Positions 1 through 10,900 of a stretch of DNA of 64,000 bases are shown one piece after another. Under the pieces are notes generated by a model. It was not told the origin of the DNA. It did not search any database and saw nothing but the letters and a program-made list of their open reading frames with translations. Origin of the DNA: Catonia carolina (taxonomy: Eukaryota > Arthropoda > Insecta > Hemiptera > Achilidae); the NCBI GenBank assembly GCA_035578175.1, contig JAQMRL010000012.1, positions 17,463,715 through 17,527,714 of the forward strand, written 5' to 3'. The first letter of the stretch is position 1, and the number at the start of each line of letters is the position of its first letter. Position numbers and translations under genes: made by a program.

Positions 1-466
1 ATTGTTTTTTTTTTAAGATTGCGGCTTTAATATGCATTTTAGCGCAAACATTTATATGATAAAAGTTGTAGAAAATTAAAAATCCTACAACTTTTATTTC
101 AAATATTTTATTGTATAACGCTTAGTTTAGCGGTAATTAGCGATTTTCTGGTTTTTTCTCAGAAAACGTGAAAAATCAATTTTTTAAGATTTCGGCCTTA
201 GTATGCATTTTACGACAAAAGTGTATATAATAAAATTTATAGGAAATTAAAAGATCTACAACTTTTGTTTAGAGCATTTTTCTCTACAGAGCCTAATTTA
301 GCGTGAAAGAGTGATTTTCCGTATTTTTAAGCCAAACTGAGGTTAATTTTCATTTTGCGTCTTTCACTCATGATTAAAATTAGGTTATGTTTTTTGATTT
401 ATTTCTAATGTTTTATTGCTTATATTAGGTTATATTGTTCATTACTTGCATTGGCAAGAGAAGTTC
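1..466 (+). mobile_element. Repeat family A, 3' part (cut by window edge)
   Basis: This is the 3' part of the dispersed family A. Two tandem internal units are visible (about 15-188 and 189-335), each with the 'gcggccttaatatgcattttag'-like block. The first contains a hairpin with 11-bp arms AAAAGTTGTAG (61-71) and CTACAACTTTT (85-95). The copy ends in GGCAAGAGAAGTT near 466, the family's 3' terminal repeat. No coding capacity is visible. The 5' half lies outside the window. Confidence 0.75.
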
Positions 467-778
467 GTGTGAGTGTTTCACACCAGATTTTTTTTTATAA
501 ACTAATATTATTTAGAAAGAAAGTCTTGTACACTTTAAAAGTTTCATCAATAAAGTAATTTTTCAGATTTGTTTTAAGACTGGAATTATCACATTTTAAA
601 AATAGTGGTAATTTATTGATGTTTATTCTAACTACATAAGTAGGTTTCTGTTCAAACAATTTAGTGTTCAGGTAAGCCACTTAATAATCATTTCTATTTC
701 TTGTGTTATGATGGTGGACATTTAAATTTTGCATATAAGTACTATTTTGTCTAACATACATTATCACTTGAAAAATGT
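467..778. other. Gene-free AT-rich stretch
   Basis: I see no gene, RNA or repeat that I recognise here. A 61-codon frame on the minus strand (495-680) has no recognisable content and is probably chance. Confidence 0.5.
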
Positions 779-1084
779 AGTGAGGGAACTGTAAGCAATT
801 TAAGCTCCTTACATAGTGGCCTGCATGAGGTGAGCTGGTTAGTTCCCACCATTACCAAAATAGCTAAATTTTGAATTTTGAAAACCCTATCTATGTTACT
901 CGTAGGCCTACTAAAATACTATAACAGATATGACTGAATTTGACCATGATATGCTGCCATCAGTTGATGGAAAGGCTCGGTTGATTGAAACTTGGAAAAA
1001 TAAATTTGAGAAAATGTTTGTATGACAGATGGAATAGGAAAAGATTGTGCTCTAGGAACTACAAGCCTTGCCAGATTCTCTTTG

Positions 1085-1515
1085 TATTGTTGTGATACTA
1101 AGTTTCAAGTTTGTACAACATTCCATTCTTTAGATATTTTGTTCACACGCACGCACGCGCGCGCGCACACACACACACAGAGACCAATTATTGCTAAAAC
1201 ATATTTTTCTGGGGTTCAGGCGGCCTGAAAATGTTTTTCCAGTGAAAACTTGAATTTTGAAAAATCAACATGAAAACTATAGTATACTTACCTTTCCTAT
1301 TCATGCTGGGCAAGAAAAAGTATAAAACAACCTAATTTTCATGATGAGTGAATGACGCAAAATGAAAATCAACCAACTGATCCTAAACTATGCTGTGCAG
1401 AAACAAATGGTTGAAATAAGAGTGGTAGGTTTTTTTTCCCTATTAACGCTAATTATATTTTTACGCTTTGTTGTAAAATGCACACGTAAGGCCACAATAA
1501 AAAAAAATTAATTTT
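1085..1515 (-). repeat. Repeat family A fragments, rearranged order
   Basis: Positions 1085-1325 match the 5' end of family A on the minus strand, with its terminus near 1323 (TACTTTTTCTTGCC on the minus strand). Positions 1330-1515 match the 3' part, also on the minus strand. In an intact minus-strand copy the 3' part would lie at lower coordinates, so these are two separate or rearranged pieces. Confidence 0.6.
1146..1178. repeat. CA/CG dinucleotide microsatellite
   Basis: A run of alternating cacg, cgcg and caca sits directly beside the 'agaccaat' block of a minus-strand family A piece. This is the position where other copies of the family also carry TG/CA repeats. Confidence 0.85.
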
Positions 1516-1789
1516 TTTACAGATTTTAATGAGTATATCATGGCTTAATTTATCATTAAGCCATAGGATATATCATAATGATAATAAACTATTGACCATT
1601 AACAAAAGCTTATTATGGTCTAATTCTATCCCACACCCGTTATTTTAGAAAGGTTAACATATATAGGGTTTCAAAATTCAAAAGAAAGCTGTTAGGTGTA
1701 TGGAGGGAACTAACCACCTTACCTCATGCAGGCCACTATTTAAAGAGCTTAAATTGCTTACAGTTCCCTCGCTCTTATTTTTTGAGGTC

Positions 1790-2100
1790 ATAATGTGTGT
1801 TATGACCCTTAACAAGCAGGTGGAGTGTTTTGAGGTCATAGAATTTTTTTAGGCCTATGCTTTTATTAATTGAATCACAGCAAAGAACACTCTATCAAGT
1901 CACCTTTCAAGCAAAGAAAAAATAAATCAAAATCAGTTCAGTTCGGGAGCTATGGGACCATACAAACACACACCATGAAATGATCAATATTTGAGGTTGT
2001 AGTATTTTTATAGGCCTATGTTTTATTTTAATTGAATCATAGTTAACAACATTCTATCAAGTCACCTTTCAAACAAAAAAGATCAAATTTTGAAGTTATA
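1790..2100 (+). repeat. Imperfect tandem duplication, unit about 160 bp
   Basis: The block with 'taggcctatg...attgaatcaca' and 'ctatcaagtcacctttcaa' occurs at about 1832-1935 and again at about 1992-2086. A third start follows before the B repeat. The preceding text (about 1800-1828) also looks like a short duplicate of the B repeat start (GCAGGTGGAGTGT). It is noncoding. Confidence 0.6.
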
Positions 2101-2107
2101 ATATTTT

Positions 2108-2500
2108 TATTTACCCATAACAGGCAGGTGGAGTGTTAAATTAATTGCACTCTATCTGCTACTTCCAGGGCTACAAAAAATAGTTCTTTTCTTATCACAT
2201 GGTCAGCCAATCATATGAGTGCAAGCATTTAAGAACAAAAGAGGTAGCGGTGTAAAAGGTATTAGTCAGTTATCTACTCTGAAAGTAATGAATTTCATTA
2301 CAAAGCCTGACCCTGTGGTGAATGAAGTGAAGGTGTCATTTGCAGGGTGGAAAGCAGATGCTTTTAAGAGGGCCTGGCATGCTAATAAACATACTTTCCC
2401 ACTCAGTGAGGAAGGCACTTCCTCACTCCTCATTTTACTTAGTAAAGCCTCTAGAGATTCAAACCAGCCTTTCAGTTGATGGCCTAACATGTTTTTGGGA
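2108..2500 (+). repeat. SINE-like repeat B, copy 1
   Basis: This copy of a roughly 390-bp dispersed repeat starts near CCCATAACAGGCAGGTGGAG and ends near AACCAGCCTTTCAG. Other copies are at 30655, 33955, 52586 and, inverted, 61056-61540. Near its 3' end it carries GGTTCAAACC-like sequence, which resembles a tRNA B box, and some copies end in AACAACAACA, as SINE tails do. The 86-codon frame over it is not a gene: it is interrupted in the other copies. Confidence 0.65.
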
Positions 2501-2590
2501 TTAGGGGACCTGAATTTCCAGTGAAAACTTGACATGAATGTAACACTTTCCTTGCCTATTTATTCTTACAGAGAAAGAAAAAGTAAAAAT
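2490..2590 (-). repeat. Repeat family A, 5' terminal fragment
   Basis: This matches the first 100 or so bases of family A in reverse orientation: 'gacctgaatttccagtgaaaac', then 'ctttccttgcctat', then a degenerate AGAGAAAGAAAAAGTA terminus near 2585. Confidence 0.55.
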
Positions 2591-2623
2591 TCCATTATCA
2601 TGTATCTAGCATATCATTACTAT

Positions 2624-2936
2624 AGTTCAGCCGTTGTTAGTTTGCTCCTACTGTCAACAAACAAAAGCCACCTACTACAGAGTGCACGCTAGAGTCTGCG
2701 ACTTTACGGATATCGTATTCCTATCAAGTTAACTATCTTTTAAATTATAAGTACTTAAAGTACTAAAAACATCAGTCATGATATGATGTAGGCCTAACAA
2801 TTTCATTATAAAAATACTTTTAAAAGTATTTTGTTGTTACTTTTTAATCAGCGTGTACACATTTTGAGATAATGCGCATGCTCAGTGACGTCATTATTTG
2901 TTTACATTAGGAGCAAACTAAGAGAGGCTGGACTGT
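2624..2936. mobile_element. MITE with terminal inverted repeats
   Basis: The left end carries CAGCCGTTGTTAGTTTGCTC and the right end its imperfect complement GAGCAAACTAAGAGAGGCTG. The inverted repeats extend about 40 bp into CTACTGTCAACAAACAAA and TTTGTTTACATTAG. The interior is AT-rich and noncoding. At roughly 313 bp with no coding capacity this is a typical MITE; the superfamily is not determined. Confidence 0.65.
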
Positions 2937-3652
2937 AGGTGGGACCCAAATGGTATCTCACGACAGTCAAATCCCTCCTTTTTACTTTCTCTGCCCTATA
3001 AGAATACTAAGGGAAAGAAAGTACTATTGTTTTCATGTCAATTTTTTTTAAATAGTTTTCACTGGAAAACACATTTTCAGGCCTCCCTGAACCCAAACAA
3101 ACATCTTTTTAGCGATTGATCTGCGCATGTGTAGATGAATAAAATATATTTTAAGAACAGAAAAACATACTTATTGAAATTTGAATAAGGTACCACAAGG
3201 GAATTCAACACGAACATTTTCATTATAATTGGTCAACTGGAAGTAGCAGTTTACACATGCAATTTTTGTGATTTTCTCAAAAACTGCTCACAATTTTTTT
3301 TAAATTGCCTAATTTACTACATTTTAATGCTCTACAAGACAGGGTAAGTGCCATGATTGCTGAAATTCATGCAGGGGTCTGTGTTCTCATGGTAAAAAAA
3401 TGTTTTTTTTTAAGATTATGGCCTTTATAATTATTTGAAAGGAAAAGTGTATAAATTAAAGTTGCAGAAAATTAAAAAACCTACAACTTTTTTTGAAACA
3501 TTTATTTCTACAGAGTCAAGTTTAGCACCAATTAGTGATTTTTCCAAAATTTTATGTTCTGCAGACGTTGATTTTCATTTTGAGTCATTCACTCAGGATT
3601 AAAATTAGGTTATGTTTTTCATTTCGCATTGTTTAATAATGATTAAATATAT

Positions 3653-4684
3653 GAGGCGTTCCGGACCAGAAGGGCGAACTCAACATAGGGTGATTTTTTG
3701 TTTTTATTTTATTTGGTATCTTTGGGTTACAAACTTCAATGTTATAGGTATATTTTGTTGAGTTTGCCTTTTAAATTATATGAAAAGAGAAGTAGAAAAA
3801 ATCAGGGAGTTTACTTTGAACGATAGTTGCGCGGACCAGAAGGGCGAACTCAACAGCAGGGTGTCAGTCTAGTCACCTCTGCGCTACTGATCCCACCCCA
3901 CTTCTACCCTTTCCCCTTACTATAGCTATGCATCATACACTCCACACGTGTTATATCTGTCCTTGTTTCTCTAGTATTAGTCTGTCTTTTGCTGAGTGAT
4001 TTATGCATGTATACTCTGTTAGTATGCTACTGAACATTTAGTCATGGAACGTGATACAGGTGACAATAGGGAAGACGAAGAAGCTGGATATTCCTGAAAA
4101 AGACGATCGAACCCACAAAATTGGAAGAAGAATTTAGCAAAAAAGCAACGGAATACTGGTCAACAGTATGTATCTCGTTGTAACAATAGTGTTGTGGTTT
4201 CCAGGAAGATTGGTGAGCGTTGTTCTTGCAGCTGCTTCGAAAATGTTGGTGTTAATAATATTACTTCTGTTTTTAATGATTTTGGGCCATTGAAAATTAC
4301 GATTTGCAAAATGCCTACCTCTACTAACTTCTTCATAGTACCGATTGTAAGAGAAGTTATGTAAAAGGTAGGCCTAGTCGAACTTTGCGAAGAATAAGAT
4401 ATACGATTATTATAGGCACAGTTATCTACAATGTTTGCCGGACAGCGTTTTATGGGATTCATGCGATTAGTGAGAAACGTGTCCGTACAGTCTTAGATAA
4501 GATAAAAGTTACTGGTAGTGTAGACACTGACCGACGAGGAAAACACGGGGAGTGTAATAAAAATTTATTACGAATAATTAAAACATGAATTTTTGTTGAG
4601 TTTGCCCTTGGATCAAAAAGTTTAATTTGCGTTTTTCTCAGAACTACCCTTTGTTGAGTTCGCCCTTCTGGTCCGCAACGCCTC
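3653..4684 (+). mobile_element. DNA transposon with long TIRs, internally deleted
   Basis: The left end GAGGCGTTCCGGACCAGAAG... and the right end ...GGTCCGCAACGCCTC are inverted repeats over about 38 bp. The element lies inside family A and is flanked by ATAT on both sides, consistent with a target duplication of about 4-6 bp. A further copy of the terminal motif (GCGGACCAGAAGGGCGAACT) sits internally at 3831-3850, suggesting a compound or extended end. It encodes only the N-terminal part of a transposase-like protein, so it is non-autonomous. I could not assign a superfamily. Confidence 0.75.
4044..4587 (+). pseudogene. Broken N-terminal part of a transposon-associated protein
   Basis: From the ATG at 4044 the reading frames give an acidic start, a stop after about 17 codons, then segments such as NWKKNLAKKQRNTGQQYVSR and, at about 4430-4560, NVCRTAFYGIHAISEKRVRT followed by RRGKHG. 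These resemble the N-terminal region of an uncharacterised protein family found with DNA transposons in many arthropods: a Cys-rich part, then 'RVCK.FF...I....V' and 'RGKHG'. Several stops and frameshifts are present, and the catalytic part is missing. The assignment is from memory of the family pattern and is moderate at best. Confidence 0.45.
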
Positions 4685-4734
4685 ATATATATGTTTATAT
4701 TTTTTTATTGTTTACATTGGCAAGAGAAAGTTCC

Positions 4735-5845
4735 CAATGTTCCAAAACACCAGGATTTTTAGAATTTGGTTTCAAATAAATTAAAAAAAACAAACATTTA
4801 TTCATGGAAACAATTTTAATATAATAAAGTAAAAAAATTACAAAACAAAAATATAAGCATGTAAATTTAAATACAAAATAGTAGTAACTTAATATTAAAT
4901 AGTACAGTATTATAAATCAAAATTATTACATATTGAAAAATTGAAGAAAACTTATTATAGGAAATGGACTTTCGAGATAGAGGTTTGTGATGGGTTCAAG
5001 TACCTTGGTATGGTGCTTAGTAATCAAGGGAATGGCCATGTCATGGCCAAAGGAAATTCAGATCAAAACTTAAGGAAAGATTGGAAGTTATAAGCAAAGC
5101 ATTCTGATGTACAGGGTGGAAACATACGAATTGACTGATTTATGGATCAGATGACCTTACAGAAGAGCTGTTAGTTCTTGAGATTGGACCAGATAAGAAA
5201 TTATAGAAATAAATTCACTGATTTCATTAATTTTATTCAAAATTCAATAAGAAAACAACAAAAAATAATATAACCTATTTGGTCACAGTAGTTCTGCAAC
5301 TATGATTCTAAAAAAAAAAAACAACTAAATTATTGTAAATAAAGTCACTCAATAAACAAATGAAAATTATAAAACAGTAACTTAACAAAAATAATTAAAA
5401 CTGTCATGAATTAGAAATAAAACTAACAAAAAAAATTAACATTGATGACTACATGACTGAAAAATACAGAACTTCAAAATTCTTGAATGAAATTTAAATT
5501 TCTACAATTCTGTTCGGTTTTTCAACAAATTACCAACTAAAATATGACTCAGTTTGAAAACTTTAATTGGAAAATAAAAGTTTTTTAACAAAACATATGT
5601 ACCTATTTTATTCAGGAGTTTTTACATTATCTTATAAATTTAAACGCGTGTAAAATTTAGACTTACGAAGTGTAACAATTAAATAACCGGACTGATACTA
5701 CTACAGGCAAATAGCAAGCACGCCGCAACAGGTTTGAACGTGTCTCTGCCTGTTGGTTCTTCCCCGACCCTGAGCTTGAAAGGCACGTTTGTACATCACT
5801 CAGTCTTGCTGCAGCAATCGCTTTCAAGTCATTGTGCTAGCATCT
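4735..5845. other. Gene-free AT-rich stretch
   Basis: Apart from the LINE fragment at 4960-5130, I see only AT-rich sequence with many A runs and no gene, RNA or inverted repeat that I can support. Confidence 0.5.
4960..5130 (+). repeat. LINE reverse-transcriptase fragment
   Basis: A short translated stretch reads VCDGFKYLGMVLSNQGNG. This is the 'FKYLG' segment that follows the reverse-transcriptase palm in non-LTR retrotransposons. Frames break on both sides, so it is a small dead fragment. Confidence 0.5.
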
Positions 5846-5849
5846 CATT

Positions 5850-6080
5850 GAAAAAATGCAGCATTCAAAGGGAGCAGCAAGTTAACCTCAAGTTTTATGT
5901 GAAACTGGAAAAAAACTGCTATAGAAGCTCATGCCATGTTAAAGGAAGTAAATGTTTATCGCACACACAAGTTTTTAAGTGGTTTAGGAGGGATTTGAAA
6001 TGATAATAGACAATCTGTGCCCTAGACGACCCTAAACATCAAAAATGGATGAAAATATCCAGAAATGGTAAATTGAACTG
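5850..6080 (+). pseudogene. Mariner transposase N-terminal remnant
   Basis: The translated stretch includes QQVNLKFYVKLEK and CLSHTQVFKWFRRDLK. It matches the pattern of the mariner helix-turn-helix region ('QR.NLKF..KLGK...E....L...Y...CLSRTQVFEWF.RF'). Two consecutive stops follow at about 6001. No terminal repeats were found. Confidence 0.55.
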
Positions 6081-7025
6081 CAAAAATTGTCGCTAAGTGT
6101 CTATCCTTTTTCTGAAATCATTTTCCAGCTTCTGACTAGCTTCATGAAAAGAGTGAAGAAAGAGTTTTTGGTAAGTTATAAATTTATCATTGTGTTTGAC
6201 TTTTTAATTTTGTGTGATATTTGATACAATGGGGTTCATGACAAGCCTACTGAAGTAAGCAGTAGCAGAAACAAATTTTTGGTGGTAAGTGATAAATTTT
6301 TCATTGTGATAAACTTTTTGTTTATCAGTTTGACATATCCTATACTTCCTTTGGAGTCTCTTGGATGAAAAAAAGATACGCCAGCCCATTCCACCTTGTC
6401 TATGAAGGTGTTCTTTGCAAAACATGGCATTAACAGGTTGAACCAACCACAATGCTCCCTCAACCTGGCCTTCTGTGACTGTTTTTTATTTCCTAAGTAA
6501 AATCGTAGTAGCAATGTAAGGAAATGCAAAAAGAGGTTCTCTACAAGGTGACAGAAGGGGACTTCCAGCACTTTCAACAAAGAAAAATTTGTATGGGAAT
6601 TGTAGGGATTGGCAAGAAGTATATGTTGAAGAGAATAAACTTTGTAATGCAATTCATGATCAATAAAATGTTTTGTAGCTCCAGTCCAATTATTTAATTG
6701 CCACACCCGTATACTGTAAATGACAAACCTACAATTCCAAAATAACATTTTTTCATAAATACATTAAATTGTAAACAAAATATTATTTAAAACTTCAGAT
6801 TAGTGGTGTTGTGTAACATAAATAATTATCTCAATATACCGAATTTGTTTTGAAGACTTGTCTAATTATTTTTTAAAAAGATACTGTATTATAAAAATAC
6901 AATTTTTAGTTTGTAACAAACGTTACGAACTACTCGAGTAAGATACCTATTCAATAAAATAAAATTAAAAGAGTAGAGTGTTTAAATATTAGGGAGAATG
7001 GATAAAAATTAACAATAAAGAGAAG
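6081..7025. other. Gene-free stretch
   Basis: A 170-codon minus-strand frame (6236-6748) occurs here but has no recognisable domain, splice context or codon bias, and I do not call it. No repeat family was recognised. Confidence 0.45.
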
Positions 7026-7029
7026 GATA

Positions 7030-7620
7030 GCTTATAAAGAAGGGCAGATAAGATGAAAACTGCATTCATGAATACCAGACAATATAAAGAAAAAAGCCTT
7101 ATGTGGGATACAGACTATCAGACATTGGTAAGACCGGAAGCATTGTATGGAACAGAAACACTAAAAATTATGTCGAAAGGTGGTATCAATAAAATAATGA
7201 AAAAGGAGGATAGTTCGGAACATCCTAAGACCTAAGAAGGAAGAAAACTACTATAGACCCTGTTCGAAGTAAGACTTTATGAAAAAACTGAAAACATAAT
7301 CCATTTAATGAGGAAAAGGAGCCTTGTATTTTTCAGACACGTAGCAAGAATATGATAGCAGATTGACAAGAAAAATTTGAATAAAACAAATGAATCTCAA
7401 AACCAAACCAGCATGATTCACGTAACTTAAATGACCTTACAGATGCAAACATCAACACAAAAGACATACAGAATAGAAAAATTTTAAGAAAAAAAAACCA
7501 GTGATCATGGGGGGAAAATGAAAAGAAGACACATGAACCCTCACAACTTAAGAAGAAAACTTCAAAAGACTGTAAAGATTGTTGGAGAAAAGGAGAAAAA
7601 CATGAAAAACTAATTAAAAT
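7030..7620 (+). pseudogene. LINE reverse-transcriptase C-terminal remnant
   Basis: Segments such as YQTLVRPEALYGTETLKI, then an ILGP-like segment, then LMRKRSLVFFRHVARI follow the order seen after the reverse-transcriptase domain in one insect non-LTR family ('VRPE.LYASE.L', 'LRKILGP', 'IRKRRL.FYGHL.RM'). Stops and frameshifts are frequent. It lies directly downstream of the large ankyrin gene's 3' end, convergent to it. Confidence 0.55.
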
Positions 7621-7669
7621 ATTAATTTCATGTGCTCTCTTTTAAGGAATATTTAGGGATAACACAATA

Positions 7670-7870
7670 TTTAACATCAAAACTTAGATCTAAAAAAAAA
7701 ACACTAAATTCAATTTATTAATTTATTTCAAAATTTCTACTGACATCAATTTGTTCATGCTGCACTCAAACATACTCGTATAATACTGACAAATTCTTTG
7801 GCGATATCACTAAGTTTATTAACAATCACATATTGTAAAAAGTACAAGATTATTTTATTTGACCAATTGT
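7670..7870 (-). pseudogene. Decayed duplicate of the ankyrin gene's 3' end
   Basis: This stretch aligns with the last coding part and 3' flank of the 7947-14996 gene. It gives VIVNKLSDIAKEFVSII on the minus strand, against AIFNKHKNIAIELINVY in the gene. Its flank 'catcaaaacttagatctaaaaa' matches 'cttcaaaacttaaatctataaa' after the gene. Stop codons interrupt it. It is best read as the remnant of a second tandem gene copy, or of a partial duplication. Confidence 0.6.
7854..7859 (-). terminator. Polyadenylation signal AATAAA
   Basis: AATAAA on the minus strand, 88 bases past the stop codon of the ankyrin/TPR gene, in AT-rich sequence. It is the first canonical signal I found downstream. It lies inside the duplicated 3' segment. 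Confidence 0.45.
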
Positions 7871-7946
7871 GAGAATCCAGTTTATGCAATAAACTATGTT
7901 ATAAAAAAACTTCAAAACTTAAATCTATAAAAAAATTACAAAGTAT

Positions 7947-10900
7947 TTAATTTTTAATTTGTAAATATTTTTTAAATTCTTCAGGCAACTGATCCATCTG
8001 TTTACACCCAAAACTAACATCATTATAAACATTGATTAATTCTATAGCAATATTTTTATGTTTATTAAAAATCGCAGATTGTAATAATGTTTGAGCATTA
8101 TCATTTTTAACATTAATAACTATGAGAAATTCATTTAATATCATAGTACCAAGTTTCTCAATAATTTTAACATTACCATTTCTTGTAAATTCGAATAACT
8201 TGTTAATTACAGAGAAAAAATCTTTTGTATTTTTATCACTTGTTAAATCACTTGGAGTTTTATTATCGTTATTTTTTAAATTATACATCGCACCGCTTTT
8301 TAATAATATTTGAACAATTTGTAAATTATTGTTCTGAGCAGCGATGTGTAGTGCAGTAGTTCCGCTAACTGTAGTTTTTAAGTTGATGAATTCAGAGAGT
8401 TTTTTATCAACAATACTTTTATTTTTAAATAATAGATTAATAATTTCAACATTATTTTTATTTACGGCCATATGTAAAGTTGTATTATTTTTCATTGTCG
8501 TAGATGTAATATCTGCATTGTTTTTTAATAAACAATTTATGACATTAATATTTTCTTTATCGATAGCATAATGCAGTGAAGTTCTACCGTGAATATCCTT
8601 ATTATTTACATCAATTCCATTTTTGATTAAGTATTCAATACGTTTAATATCTCCATTTTTAACGGCTGTAATCATATTATCTTTTTCTAAAATATTTTTA
8701 ACGTAATCTTTACCGTGAAGTAATGTTAACACACTCTTAATACTTTCTATCTTAGCAGAAGTTTCAATTACATCAGGATTATTAGGACCACAAATTGATT
8801 TTCTGATCGTATAATTTATACTGAATGTTTCAAAAGCGCTTACAAGATCATTTTTTAAAAACAGAACTTGTGCTATATTAAATTGTGTATTTATCGTATC
8901 CATATGATTAGATCCTAAAACTTTACTTTGAGTCTCGTAAATTTCGCGATAAGTTTTTAATGATTCATCGTAATCCTTCAAATTCATTGTAATTTCATTT
9001 TTATGCGATAATGTTCTTAAGGTGTCTGGATGATTTTTACCAAGTATACTTTTCCTTGCATCGTATGCTTCATTAAGTAGCTTTGTCGCTTCGTCATATC
9101 GTTTTAAACTATTTAAAACAATTCCAAGATGGTTTTTAACCAATACCGTAAATAAATGTTTATCGCCATACATGTTTGTATATTTTTTCAATATGAATTT
9201 GTTTATATTTAATGCTTCATTAAATCGATTTAATTTTTCTAAAACTATTGCCAAGTTTCCAAGACTGTTTAATGAATGCTTATGATCAATACCCAAGATC
9301 TTAGTTTGTTCATCGCAAACTTCTTCCAAAATTTTTAAAGCTTCTTTATCTCGTCCGATTCTATGTAGAATTAATCCTAAATTATTTCCAGTTTCCGGGT
9401 TACATTTCTTGAATAATTCTTTTTCATGTTTGTACACATTTATGTAAATTTTTAATGCCTGATCATATTTCTCTCGATCGTACAATATTTTACCGATTAT
9501 TTTTTTAACAGGAAATAACCCTGGATTATTCTCATTAAAAACTAACAAATGATTGTCATAAATTTGACACCAAACATCATAATTCGATTCGTGATATATA
9601 TCACCTTTAAATGAATTAGTCGTACGTAAAAACTGAATTGAATTTTTCCCCAGTGAGAGAGACGTTAATTCTTCAATTTCCGGAAAATCATTAAGAACAG
9701 CTTCTACATATATCGATCGTTTTTCATTATTTTTTGCATTCAGTAATGATCTTCTTATTGTTAAATCATCAATAGATTTTATCTCGTCAAGTATTGCACA
9801 ATTTTTATTTTTTACAGACTCAAAAAAATTATCTGTTAATTTCAACAGATTAATTATATCATTACTTTCTGCACAATCTAATGATGTATGACCAGTACTA
9901 TCAACAGCGTTATAAATCGCGCCGTAACTTAACAATGATTTGACAATATTTACGTATGAAAATTTAGTGGCGTAATGTAATGGTGAATATCCATTTTTAC
10001 CAGTGATATTTGGATTTGCATCATTCTCCAATAGAATATTAATGACCTTTTCATAATTTTTTACGATTGCGATAATTAACGGTGTTGAATTTTTTTTATT
10101 CCTTGCATTAACCGATGCACCATTTTTTATACAATCAACAATTTTTGATACATCATTATTTGTAACACATTCAAATAATTTTTCAGTAGATTCAAAAATT
10201 TTAAAAATTTTTTTATTTGAAGTATTATGTGCGATATCTTTTGGCATACTTCCCAAAATATTTTGTAAATTGTAAATCGCACCATTATTTAAAAGGATTC
10301 TTATTAAATCAATACGTCCATATTTTACAGCTGTATGTACAGGTGTTTCATAAACAAAATCAATTACATTAATATTGATGCCATTATCAATTAAATATTT
10401 TGATATATCGATATGACCTTCAATTGCAGCATAATGTAATAACGTTTGATCATTTTTATTTACTTCGTTAATATCCATTCCATTCGTCAAAAAATATTCT
10501 AAAATATCTTTAAAACCATCTCTTGCTGCGATATGTAAAGGTTTCGCACCCATTATATTTACTGCATTAACATCAGCACCATATTTCACTAATAATTTTA
10601 CGATTGCTAAATCACCACCTTGCGTCGCAACATGTAATAAAGTCCAATCTTCATTCCCTTTAACATTTATATCGATTTTACAATCTAAAAATATTTTCAG
10701 TGCTTGTAAATTTTGATTTTTTTTGTTGAATATTGTGAAATCAACAGGTCTTCGACTTTGATTATCTTCAACATTGATTTCAGCTTTCGCTTCGATTAAT
10801 GTCTGTATAGTTTTACAGTTACAATGTTTAGCAGCAAAATGTAATGGAGTACTTCCATCCGTAGTTTGTGAGTTAACGTCCGCACCATATTTTAATAGTA

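Larger units (their letters stand above)
779..1773. mobile_element. Long-inverted-repeat element, about 1 kb
   Basis: The left arm (about 779-895) reappears in inverted orientation at about 1660-1773. Shared blocks include AGTGAGGGAACTGTAAGC, the reverse complement of GCTTACAGTTCCCTCGCT, and CTCATGCAGGCCACTA. The arms are about 115 bp and strongly similar. The interior (about 906-1655) contains misordered fragments of family A. This looks like a fold-back or MITE-like DNA element that captured, or was invaded by, family A. No transposase is visible. Confidence 0.6.
2985..4730 (+). mobile_element. Repeat family A, interrupted by another element
   Basis: The 5' terminus (TTTACTTTCTCTGCC) is near 2985 and the 3' terminus (TTGGCAAGAGAAAGTT) near 4730. 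The copy runs continuously to 3652, is interrupted by the TIR element at 3653-4684, then resumes. One internal hairpin unit is recognisable near 3450-3500. The interruption shows that this copy is older than the inserted element. Confidence 0.75.

Noticed and set aside
2219..2479. 86-codon open frame
   Set aside because: It lies entirely in the SINE-like repeat B; the other copies of the repeat do not keep the frame.
6236..6748. 170-codon minus-strand frame
   Set aside because: No recognisable domain, no splice context and no similarity to anything else in the window. AT-rich DNA yields such frames by chance.
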